In this document: positions 17,826 to 27,400 of the stretch, piece after piece
How the letters are laid out: each line of letters starts with the position of its first letter
Position numbering within the stretch: position 1 is the first letter of the stretch
Assembly (NCBI GenBank): GCA_016194975.1
Contig: JACQAM010000007.1
Coordinates: forward strand, 186,001-250,000
Reading direction: 5' to 3'
Origin: Bacteroidota bacterium
GTDB lineage: Bacteria > Bacteroidota > Bacteroidia > Palsa-965
Length of the DNA: 64,000 nucleotides
Notes under the pieces: generated by a model
Database searches by the model: none
What the model saw: the letters and a program-made list of their open reading frames with translations, nothing else
What the model was told of the DNA's origin: nothing
Position numbers and translations under genes: made by a program

Positions 17826-17858
17826 TTTGTCGTGATTACCTATTTTTTTTTATCTTTG
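17826..17858 (+). promoter_or_regulatory. Promoter of first SprB-repeat adhesin (TTTG-N21-TATCTTTG)
   Basis: Both Bacteroidota elements are present: TTTG at 17826-17829 and TATCTTTG at 17851-17858, separated by 21 bases. The start codon follows within 16 bases, giving a very short leader. Confidence 0.7.
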
Positions 17859-17873
17859 CCCCGGCAAACGATG

Positions 17874-20282
17874 ATGAAAAAACTACTCCTGATCCCGGTT
17901 TCGGTTGTTACTGTTGCGCTTTCCCTTAGTGCACAGAGCGGATCAACTCCCCAAAATGGACATAATCCAGCGGTAACAAATTCAGTGAATACATTGAGTG
18001 TGGGCAATCCGAATTCGCCACAGAACGGAAACGCAACACTCGGCCCCACTTTTTCAATGTCGGCGTGTGGTTTGAATTATACTAAAGCCACGGTCAAGAT
18101 CGGTCAGCGATTTTCTCCACCGGGTGTTATTCAACCTGCAACTTTTACTATTGCCGGAATTCCAGCGACAGCAAATATTCAGAAAGCATTTATCTGGTGC
18201 GACGCTTCAGGCAATGGAATTGCGATCACGATCAACGTTACAAATCCGTCGGCATCATCTGCTGCTTTTCCAATGACGATGATTGGGCAGGATCAGGATA
18301 AATGCTGGGGATATGTAGGAACTTTTTCTTATCGCGCCGACATTACTTCCATTACAAATGGAAATGGAAATTATACGATCAGTGGTTTTCCTACCGGAAA
18401 TCCGAATGATGTTGATGGTGCAACAATGGTTGTGATCTGGAGTGATCCGACTGCAACGTTCCAGGGTGATATTAATATATGGGATGGAGCTGTTGTGATC
18501 AATGGTGGAACCACCACACAAACTATGACAGGATTTACTGCATGTACAGGAACAGTGAGTAATGCGCGCGCATTCATGTTCGTTGGTGATCTGCAGGGCC
18601 TCGGTTCTCAGCTTACTTTAAATGGAGTTTTCCCGATCACAACTGTTGAAGATTGGTGGAATGATATTGATGTTGCAACTACAGTTACTCCCGGGCAGTC
18701 GTCTGCGGTTTTCGGAAATAATTCTTCCGGCGATTGTTATAATTTTTGTGTGATGGGATTGTATTTTCAATCAAATTGTCAAACGTGTTGCGCCAATCCT
18801 TTTACTCTTACAATGGCACAAACACCAAGCAGTTGTTCTGCAAGTAACGGAACCGCAAGTGCAACACCGGTTGGAGGATCAGGAACTTTTACTTATTCGT
18901 GGAATACCACACCGGTTCAAACCACGCAAACTGCAACAGCGTTGCCGCCCGGACAATACATTTGCACAGCAACGGATAGTCTTGGCTGCACAACAGTTGA
19001 TACGGTTGTAGTATTGGGCACTGGATCTTTGCCAATGAATACTACTTCGGTCAATGTTATTTGTAATGGAGGGAATAATGGTTCTGCTTCGGTAACTCCA
19101 ACAGGGGGAACCGCGCCATTCACTTACACTTGGACACCTAACGTGAGCATCACCGGCACTGCGTCAAATCTTACTGCGGGAATTTATGTTGTGGATGTCA
19201 CTGATAATTTCGGTTGTCAGAATTCATTCACATTCAATATTACAGAGCCCGCACTTGTGCCTATCACTGCGACTATCGCCGGAACTTCCCCGATCTGTAT
19301 TGGACAATCAACTACTTTATCGGTAAGTGCAGTGGGTGGTGCGCCACCTTATTCCTGGCTGTGGTTGAATAATAATTCAAACAACGTATCCATTACTGTT
19401 TCTCCAACGGTAACTACAACCTATACTGTAGTCGCAACGGATGTCTGCAATACACCTGCTGATACAACAACATTTACAGTGACCGTCAATCCACTTCCTG
19501 TAATCACTTTCAGTGGCGATGTATTGAGCGGATGCGCTCCGCATTGTGTGAACTTCACGGGTTCATCAAATCCTTCAAGCGCAAATTGCATCTGGAATTT
19601 CGGAGATAACACTTCTGCTTCAGGATGCAATACTTCACATTGTTATATAATTCCAGGTACATATCCGGTGACGCTTCATGTTGATGATGTGAACGGATGT
19701 ACAGATTCTCTTACGATCAACAATTATATCACGGCAGATCCGACACCGGTTGCCGGGGTCAATATCCTTTCTTCGCAACCTGCTACAATTGATGAAGCAA
19801 CGATCTCCTTCGAGGATTTAGAAATTGGCGGTGATACATGCTATTGGGATTTTGGTGATGGGAACACCGTGACTTCAATTGGTTGTTCCGATGTTGCGCA
19901 TACTTATCCCGATACAGGAATTTATCAGGTCACTGAAATTGTGGTCAACCAATTCGGTTGTGCAGATACAATTACAATGGATGTTGTCATTGTTCCGTAT
20001 ACTACGATTTATGTTCCGAATTCTTTTACACCGAATGGAGATGGAAAGAATGATGAGTTTAAATCTTATGGTGAATATGTGGATGATTTTCACATGATGA
20101 TATTTGATCGCTGGGGAAATTTACTTTTCGAAACATATGATCAGAATAAAGGATGGAATGGTCACGTAAAAGATGGCCCCACACTTTGCCAGATCGATAC
20201 CTATGTTTGGGTGATCACTTATTCGGATGCGTATCTTGGATTCAAGCATAAATTGATTGGTCACGTGAATTTAATTCATTGA
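17874..20282 (+). CDS. T9SS-secreted adhesin with 2 SprB repeats, PKD domains and type B CTD
   Basis: An 802-residue secreted protein (ATG 17871 is an alternative start). A signal peptide (MKKLLLIPVSVVTVALSLSAQ) is followed by an N-terminal domain of about 300 residues shared with the next two proteins. Its landmarks are CGLNYTKA, DKCWGYVG, YRADITS, DGATMVVIWSD, DGAVVINGG and GDCYNFC. Then come two SprB-type repeats (containing SSCSASNGTA and VICNGGNNGSA), an Ig-like unit, two PKD domains (WNFGDN and WDFGDG) and the type B CTD (CHU_C) with IYVPNSFTPNGDG, IFDRWGN and KGWNG. It should be exported by Sec and then type IX secretion to the surface. Relatives such as SprB act in adhesion and gliding. 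It has its own promoter and terminator. Confidence 0.9.
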   Translation: MKKLLLIPVSVVTVALSLSAQSGSTPQNGHNPAVTNSVNTLSVGNPNSPQNGNATLGPTFSMSACGLNYTKATVKIGQRFSPPGVIQPATFTIAGIPATANIQKAFIWCDASGNGIAITINVTNPSASSAAFPMTMIGQDQDKCWGYVGTFSYRADITSITNGNGNYTISGFPTGNPNDVDGATMVVIWSDPTATFQGDINIWDGAVVINGGTTTQTMTGFTACTGTVSNARAFMFVGDLQGLGSQLTLNGVFPITTVEDWWNDIDVATTVTPGQSSAVFGNNSSGDCYNFCVMGLYFQSNCQTCCANPFTLTMAQTPSSCSASNGTASATPVGGSGTFTYSWNTTPVQTTQTATALPPGQYICTATDSLGCTTVDTVVVLGTGSLPMNTTSVNVICNGGNNGSASVTPTGGTAPFTYTWTPNVSITGTASNLTAGIYVVDVTDNFGCQNSFTFNITEPALVPITATIAGTSPICIGQSTTLSVSAVGGAPPYSWLWLNNNSNNVSITVSPTVTTTYTVVATDVCNTPADTTTFTVTVNPLPVITFSGDVLSGCAPHCVNFTGSSNPSSANCIWNFGDNTSASGCNTSHCYIIPGTYPVTLHVDDVNGCTDSLTINNYITADPTPVAGVNILSSQPATIDEATISFEDLEIGGDTCYWDFGDGNTVTSIGCSDVAHTYPDTGIYQVTEIVVNQFGCADTITMDVVIVPYTTIYVPNSFTPNGDGKNDEFKSYGEYVDDFHMMIFDRWGNLLFETYDQNKGWNGHVKDGPTLCQIDTYVWVITYSDAYLGFKHKLIGHVNLIH

Positions 20283-20301
20283 CATTTTTGAATTCTTTAA
20301 T

Positions 20302-20333
20302 AAGCGGCTACTATCATAAAGGCCGCTTTTTTT
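20302..20333 (+). terminator. Rho-independent terminator after first SprB adhesin
   Basis: AAGCGGC (20302-20308) pairs with GCCGCTT (20322-20328), with a T-run to 20333, about 20 bases past the stop. Confidence 0.8.
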
Positions 20334-20454
20334 ATGTTTTTTATCCTCGATTTTGGGCTAATGCCAACTTCATTTGGAATAACCATTTATTTGAAGTAAA
20401 TTGCCATTGGCAAATACCTAATAAACACACCATTTTCTAAAAAACGGAAACAAG

Positions 20455-23400
20455 ATGATCAAACATCTACGCTTTCTCGTAACGTTCGCGATTGTTTTCT
20501 TTTTCTCTTTTGCGTTCGCCCAAACTAATATTTCCGGTTCAGGATGTCTTGGAATTCCAGGTGCCTGCGGATATCATTCCACTAATTCTTCGAATGTATC
20601 GCGCTCGGGCCCGAATCAAACTCCCCAAAACGGTAACGGTACGCTCGGAAATATTTATAACAATACCGCATGTGGATTAAATTATTCATCCGCATCTCAA
20701 AGACTTGGAAAACGATTTTCTCCTGCGGGAATAAATCAGCCTGCGCCATTTGTTATCAGTGGAATTCCTTCCTGTGCAATTATTCTCAAAGCCTATTTGT
20801 GGGCGGAAGGATCAGGAAACGGCGCAGCACAAACTGCAAATATCAACGGCCCTTGTGGTGTGGCAGGTTATCCAATGGCAGTAGTAGGTTCTGGTCCCGA
20901 TAAATGCTGGGGCTATAGCGGATCTTATACCTATCGCGCTGATGTAACTCCTTCCGTTTGTGGAAATGGAACATATAACATCAGTGGAATCCTCACAAAC
21001 CCGCCAACTCCTGGAAATGATATGGACGGCGCAACACTGCTCGTTGTGTGGAGAGATCCAACGCAATTGTATTCCGGAACATTAATAATTGACGATGGAG
21101 CTATCGTCATCAATGGCGGAAGTACAACTTATAATATGAATTACCCTGCAGTCTGCGGCGCTACAACGAATGCGGTAGCCTTTTGCGGATTGGGTGATAT
21201 TCAAATGGCGGTGTCTTCTCTTGATTTGAATTTCACAGCTGATCCTATCGTATGGAACTGGTGGAATTTTGAACAAGTGAATACAACAGTTGCTGCCGGG
21301 CAAACCACTTCTCCTTTCTTTATCAGTACACCTAGTGATTGTTATAATCTGTGCATTGCAGGGTTGTATTATCGCACAACCTGTACTGTTTGCACTCCAA
21401 GTTCTTCTATCACATTAACCACCTCTACAACTCCCGCTTCCTGTTCTGCATGCAATGGAAGTGCAACCGTAAGTGTTACTCCGGCCGGTCCATATACTTA
21501 TTTATGGTCGCCATCGGGGCAAACAACTTCCACTGCTACTAATTTATGTGCCGGGACTTACACCGTTACTGTTACGGCCGCCTGCGGAACCGGCACCGCT
21601 GTTGTCACTGTTCCAACTTCAGGTGGTGGAATAACTGTGACCAATACCGGGCAGACTAATGTCTCGTGCAATGGACAATGTAATGGATCTGCAACGGTTA
21701 CTCCGTCCGGAGGAACTCTTCCGTACACTTATGCATGGATGCCTTCAGGAGGAACTAATCCGACTGCTCCGAATTTATGTGCAGGAAATTATACTTGTAC
21801 TGTTACGGATGCAGCGGGTTGTACTGGAACACAATCTTTCGCTATAACGCAACCTCCGCTTCTCACTGCAACAAGTTCATTTGTAGGTGCCACTTGTGGT
21901 AATTCGAATGGCAGTGCAACTGTTACTCCTGCTGGCGGAACTCCGGGTTATGGATATTCGTGGTCTCCGATCGCTGGATCGACTCCAACATTACCCAATA
22001 TTCCTCAGGGCACTTACACCTGTGTGATCACGGATGCACTCGGATGTACTACAACTGTTACTGTTACTGTACCGAACGCCAGTGGACCTGCAGCAACTCT
22101 TGCTTCATTCACCAATGTGTCGTGTTTCAATGCCTGCGATGGAACAGCCAACGTAACTGTTGCTGGTGGAGCTCCGCCAATCACATATAACTGGTTGCCC
22201 TCAGGCGGAAATTCTGCGAATGCAACTGGATTATGTCCGGGTACTTATACCTGCACAACAACAGATGCCAACTCCTGCACTTCAACTGCAACAGTTACAA
22301 TAACTCAACCAACAGCACTTGCTGTTACTGCAGCTCAGGCAAACGTCACTTGTTTTGGCGCTTGCAATGGATCCGCAACTGTAACTGTTACAGGTGGAAC
22401 CGCACCCTACACATACAACTGGCTGCCATCGGGAGGAACGGGGCCGAGCGCACCTGCTTTGTGCGCAGGCACGTACACCTGTACCGCAACAGATGCCAAT
22501 GGTTGTGTTATAACACAACAGGTAACTATTACCGAGCCACCCATACTTACTTTGACTTCTGCTGGCTTTAATGTTTCCTGCTTTGGAGTTTGTGACGGAC
22601 AGGTTGTGGTGATCCCGGCCGGCGGAACTTCTCCTTATTCTTTCTCATGGAATACGGGATGTACTGCTGCAAGTTGTTCAAACGTTTGTGCCGGAACTTA
22701 TAATGTAACTGTAACTGACCTCAATGGATGTACTGCTACTTCAACTGCAACAGTGACAGAACCCCCGGCAATCATTATCACCACATCGGAGATCGATGCA
22801 CATTGCGGCCAATCTGACGGATCTGCAACAGCAACTTTCTCCGGTGGAACAGGAGGACTTACACCGGTTTGGTATAATCCACAGCAAGCTACGGGTTCTA
22901 CTTATTCCAATATTCCTCCGGGCAATTATTTCGTTGTAGTTACTGATGCAAATGGTTGCGATGACACTGCTCAGGCAACTGTGAATAATATTCCGGGAGT
23001 GATTGCTTCACTTGGGCAGGTGAGTAATGTGTCTTGCTTTGGTGGCAATAATGGTTCCATTACTGTGCTGGATAACGGGGTAAATACCCCTTATAGTTAT
23101 TCATGGAGTTGTTCGCCAAGTACAACAAATACTGCACCTAATTTGTCCGCCGGAAATTGTACTGTTACGCTAACTGATGCAACGGGATGTACTTCTTCCG
23201 TAACTGCAACTGTAACTCAGCCGACTCAATTAACATTAACAGTGACTGCGAATCCACCATCTGTTTGCAATGGTCAACCTGTTTCACTTTCTGCAACAGC
23301 CGGAGGTGGAACTCCGGGATATCAATATGTATGGATGCCAGGAATATTACCTGGACAGAATCAGAATATCGTTCCCGTTGCAACCCAAACTTACAGCGTT

Positions 23401-24255
23401 TACATTACGGATGTGAATAATTGTGTGGACAGCGCAAATGTTCTTGTAACGGTTAATCCGATTCCTGTCGCTGGACTCAGCGGTGATTCGCTACAGGGAT
23501 GTGTTCCTCTTTGCGTGAATTTCTCAGACCTTTCAACACTTGCTAGCGGAACGATCAATCAATGGTCATGGAATTTCGGTGACGCCAATACTTCAACACA
23601 ACAGAACCCAACTCATTGTTACATTACCGCCGGAGTTTATACAATTACGCTTACTGTTTCATCGACCAGCGGTTGTGCGAATACAATTACGATGACGAAT
23701 TATGTAAATGTATTCACGAATCCAATTGCTGATTTCTCAGCAAGTCCACAACCAACGACGGAACTTGATGCTACAATTTATTTTACGGATCAATCAATAA
23801 ATGCAACTACCTGGTCTTGGAGTTTCGGCGATACAACAAATGCAAGTTCGCTTTTGCAGAACCCTAGTTACACTTACGGAGGTTCTGGTTGTTATCCGGT
23901 TGTACTTTCTGTAAGTACACCCAACGGTTGCGTAGATACAACCATGCATGTCGTTTGTATAGATCCTGATGTAACAATCTATGTGCCGAATGCATTCACC
24001 CCGAATGCAGATGGAATAAATGATATTTTCTTTGCACAGGGAATCGGACTTGATCCGGAAAAATTCCAAATGTGGGTATTCGACCGTTGGGGAAATCTCA
24101 TATTTACATCTACTGATATTAATAAAGGATGGAACGGATGTGTGCAAGGTCACTCGGATATTTGCCAGGAAGATGTGTATGTCTGGAAAATAAAAGCGGT
24201 GGATGTTCTCGGCAAAAAGCATAGCCTGATAGGGCACGTTTCCCTAATTCGATGA
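20455..24255 (+). CDS. T9SS-secreted adhesin with 8 SprB repeats and type B CTD
   Basis: A 1266-residue paralogue of the preceding protein. It has a signal peptide (ending near FAFAQ) and the same N-terminal domain to about residue 315 (CGLNYSSA, DKCWGYSG, YRADVTP, DGATLLVVWRD, DGAIVINGG, GDCYNLC in variant forms). About eight SprB repeats of roughly 75-80 residues follow (317-920), each with a VSC/VTC...CNGSATV core, PYTYxW, a CAGTYTCTVTDANGC-like strand and a TQPP/TEPP end. Then come an Ig-like unit, two PKD domains (WNFGDAN and WSFGDTT) and the CHU_C sorting domain (1172-1266; IYVPNAFTPNADG, VFDRWGN, KGWNG). The Cys/Asn/Thr/Gly-rich extracellular array is adhesin-like. No clear TAnnTTTG promoter was found; a terminator follows. 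Confidence 0.92.
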   Translation: MIKHLRFLVTFAIVFFFSFAFAQTNISGSGCLGIPGACGYHSTNSSNVSRSGPNQTPQNGNGTLGNIYNNTACGLNYSSASQRLGKRFSPAGINQPAPFVISGIPSCAIILKAYLWAEGSGNGAAQTANINGPCGVAGYPMAVVGSGPDKCWGYSGSYTYRADVTPSVCGNGTYNISGILTNPPTPGNDMDGATLLVVWRDPTQLYSGTLIIDDGAIVINGGSTTYNMNYPAVCGATTNAVAFCGLGDIQMAVSSLDLNFTADPIVWNWWNFEQVNTTVAAGQTTSPFFISTPSDCYNLCIAGLYYRTTCTVCTPSSSITLTTSTTPASCSACNGSATVSVTPAGPYTYLWSPSGQTTSTATNLCAGTYTVTVTAACGTGTAVVTVPTSGGGITVTNTGQTNVSCNGQCNGSATVTPSGGTLPYTYAWMPSGGTNPTAPNLCAGNYTCTVTDAAGCTGTQSFAITQPPLLTATSSFVGATCGNSNGSATVTPAGGTPGYGYSWSPIAGSTPTLPNIPQGTYTCVITDALGCTTTVTVTVPNASGPAATLASFTNVSCFNACDGTANVTVAGGAPPITYNWLPSGGNSANATGLCPGTYTCTTTDANSCTSTATVTITQPTALAVTAAQANVTCFGACNGSATVTVTGGTAPYTYNWLPSGGTGPSAPALCAGTYTCTATDANGCVITQQVTITEPPILTLTSAGFNVSCFGVCDGQVVVIPAGGTSPYSFSWNTGCTAASCSNVCAGTYNVTVTDLNGCTATSTATVTEPPAIIITTSEIDAHCGQSDGSATATFSGGTGGLTPVWYNPQQATGSTYSNIPPGNYFVVVTDANGCDDTAQATVNNIPGVIASLGQVSNVSCFGGNNGSITVLDNGVNTPYSYSWSCSPSTTNTAPNLSAGNCTVTLTDATGCTSSVTATVTQPTQLTLTVTANPPSVCNGQPVSLSATAGGGTPGYQYVWMPGILPGQNQNIVPVATQTYSVYITDVNNCVDSANVLVTVNPIPVAGLSGDSLQGCVPLCVNFSDLSTLASGTINQWSWNFGDANTSTQQNPTHCYITAGVYTITLTVSSTSGCANTITMTNYVNVFTNPIADFSASPQPTTELDATIYFTDQSINATTWSWSFGDTTNASSLLQNPSYTYGGSGCYPVVLSVSTPNGCVDTTMHVVCIDPDVTIYVPNAFTPNADGINDIFFAQGIGLDPEKFQMWVFDRWGNLIFTSTDINKGWNGCVQGHSDICQEDVYVWKIKAVDVLGKKHSLIGHVSLIR
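21405..23215 (+). repeat. SprB repeat array (about 8 units) in the second adhesin
   Basis: Roughly 225-bp units, diverged at the DNA level, with recurring codons for NVSC...CNGSATV, TYxW, PSGG and CAGTYTC. The units are divergent enough that this array looks older than the one in the third adhesin. Confidence 0.85.
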
Positions 24256-24272
24256 TAAAAACTATTTACCGG

Positions 24273-24306
24273 AAGGCCGTTTTCACTTAGGAAACGGCCT
24301 TTTTTA
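24273..24306 (+). terminator. Rho-independent terminator after second SprB adhesin
   Basis: The 10-bp stem AAGGCCGTTT (24273-24282) / AAACGGCCTT (24292-24301) is followed by a T-run. Confidence 0.85.
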
Positions 24307-24407
24307 TTGTTTTTGAACAATTGTTGGTATCAATTATTTGATTTTATTCAGAATTGCTATATATTGGCTACGGCAAACACTTGAATTTCACTTAAATCCC
24401 TTCCAAT

Positions 24408-27400
24408 ATGAAACAGATATTACGCTCTGTCATATTGTTCGTGATGTTTCTCCCCGGAATTGCATTCGGACAAACACACAACAACTCGTTGAATGACTGC
24501 CCTGGTATTCCGGGTGCATGCGGTTATCATCCCAGCGATAATACTGCTGTTCAACATTCAATTCCCAATGTAAATCCGCAAAATGGAAATGGAACGATGG
24601 GAAATATTTTTTCCCTGACAAAATGCGGACTGAATTATGCAACCGCATCTCAGCGTTTGGGAAAACGCTTCACACCTGCAGGAATTAATCAACCTGCTCC
24701 TTTTGTGATAAGCGGTATTCCTGCATGCGGAGTAATTGAAAAAGCTTATCTCTGGGCGGAAGGATCAGGAAACGGTGCAGCTCAAACTGCAACCATTGTA
24801 AATCCTGCTCTTGTCAGCACAAATTATCCAATGGCAATTGTTGGACAGGGTCCGGATAAATGCTGGGGATATGCAGGATCTTATACTTATCGCGCAGACG
24901 TTACTTCCTGCATTAGCGGAAACGGAACTTATAACATCAGTGGAATTCTTACTAATCCTCCTACATCGGGAAATGATATGGATGGAGCTACTCTTATCGT
25001 CATCTGGAGTGATGCTTCCCAGGCATGGCAGGGTACGATCAACATCGCGGATGGAGCAATTGTTGTCAATGGAGGAAATGCGAGTTGGAATATGACCTTC
25101 CCTGCAATTTGCGGAACCCCTACCAACGGAAATGGATTTTTCGGCATTGGAGATATTCAATTCAATCCGAATTCATGGTCGATCAATGGAACTGCATGTG
25201 CATTGACATGGAACTGGTGGAATATTATTTCTACTGCTACTACTTATGCAGTCGGACAAACATCAGCTAACTTTAGTGTGAGTTCGAGTGGCGACTGTTA
25301 TAATTTATGCATTGCGTGTACCTATTGGCGAACTACATGCGTCGCCTGTACATCTGCCTCCATTACTCTAACAACAAGTGCTGTTGGAGCCACGTGTTCC
25401 GCTTGTAATGGATCTGCCACAGTCACGGCTACTCCTGCAGGCGCGTACACGTATAGTTGGTCTCCAAGTGGAGGTACTGGTTCTACTGCTACTGCACTCT
25501 GTGCGGGAACATATACTGTAACAGTTACCGGAACATGCGGATCTCAAACCGCAACCGTTGTTGTCCCAACTGTTGGAGGTACTTTAACTTTGTCTGGCGC
25601 GCAAACCAATGTCACGTGTTTTGGCAGTTGTAATGGATCGGCAACAGTAACAGTCACTAGTGGAACAGGTCCATTCACTTACGCTTGGTCACCTTCCGGT
25701 GGAACTGGATCAAGCGCAACCGGATTATGTGCAGGCACCTATACATGCACGGTTACCGGTGCAGGTGGTTGTACTGGAACACAAACCTTCAACATCACTC
25801 AACCGCCAGCAATCACTGATGTACCCTCTCAGGTGAACGTTACCTGCTTTGGAACGTGTAACGGAAGTGCAACAGTAGTTGCCGCAGGTGGTACAGGAAC
25901 TTATACGTATTCCTGGGCACCGGTTGGAGGAACCGCTGCAACCGCTTCTGCTCTATGTGCAGGAAGCTATACCTGCACGATCAGTTCGCCTGCCGGATGC
26001 ACCCACACCCAGACATTCACCATCACACAACCCCCTGTAATTACCGCTACTCCATCGCAAGTAAATGTTACCTGTAACGGTTCGTGCAATGGAAGTGCAA
26101 CAGTAGTTGCCGCTGGTGGTACCGGAACTTATACTTATTCATGGGCGCCAGTTGGAGGAACCGCTGCAACCGCTTCTGCTCTATGTGCAGGAAATTATAC
26201 ATGCACCATTAGTTCGCCGGCGGGTTGTACTATAACACAAACATTCAACATTACACAACCACCAGCTATCACAGCAACAAATTCTCAAGTGAACATTACT
26301 TGTAACGGAAGTTGCACGGGATCAGCCAGCGTTGTTGCTTCCGGCGGAACAGGAACATATACTTACGCATGGACTCCTTCCGGAGGAACAGCAGCAACTG
26401 CTTCCGCACTTTGTGCAGGTAATTATACTTGCACTATAAGTTCGCCCGCAGGTTGTACTATAACACAATCATTCTCGATCACTCAACCGCCTGCAATAAC
26501 TGCTACTCAATCGCAAACCAATGTCACTTGTAATGGTGGATGCAATGGAACTGCAACCGTAGTTGCTGCCGGTGGTAATGGTACTTACACTTATGCATGG
26601 GCTCCTTCAGGTGGAACAAGTGCAACTGCGAGCGGATTGTGCGCGGGCACATACACCTGCACGATCAGTTCTCCGGCAGGATGTTCTATCACCAAAACTT
26701 TTACGATAACTCAACCTACTGCTGTCGGAGCTACAACATCATTTGTCGGCGCTACCTGTGGTAACTCAAATGGTTCTGTAACTGCCACCGGTAACGGTGG
26801 AACCGGTCCATATACTTATTCATGGAATTCTACACCGGTTCAGAATACTTCTACTGCAACTGGATTACCATCCGGAACTTACACTTGCACAATTACAGAT
26901 GCAAATCTCTGCACATTCACCGTTGCGGTTACAATTCCCAACGCGGGATCTCCTACTGCAACCATCACTGCATTTACAAACGTAACTTGTTTCGGTTCAT
27001 GTAATGGAACTGCAACCGGATCAGCTTCGGGTGGCACAAGTCCTTACACCTATAGCTGGTCTCCAACTGGAGGAACAGGAACAAATGCAGTAGGATTGTG
27101 TCCTGCTACTTATACGTTCACAGTCACAGATGCGAACGGCTGTTTGAATGCTGCTACTGTTACGATCACACAACCTCCTGTCATTACAAGCACCGGATCG
27201 CAAGTGAATGTATCCTGCAATGCTGCATGTAACGGAAGCGCAACAGTTGTTGCTTCTGGTGGAACCGGAACATACACTTATTCATGGTCACCTTCTGGTG
27301 GTACGGGCGCTACTGCAAGTGCATTATGTGCGGGTAACTATACCGTTACCATCAATTCTCCTGCAGGATGTTCGGTTACACAATCTTTCGCGATCACGCA

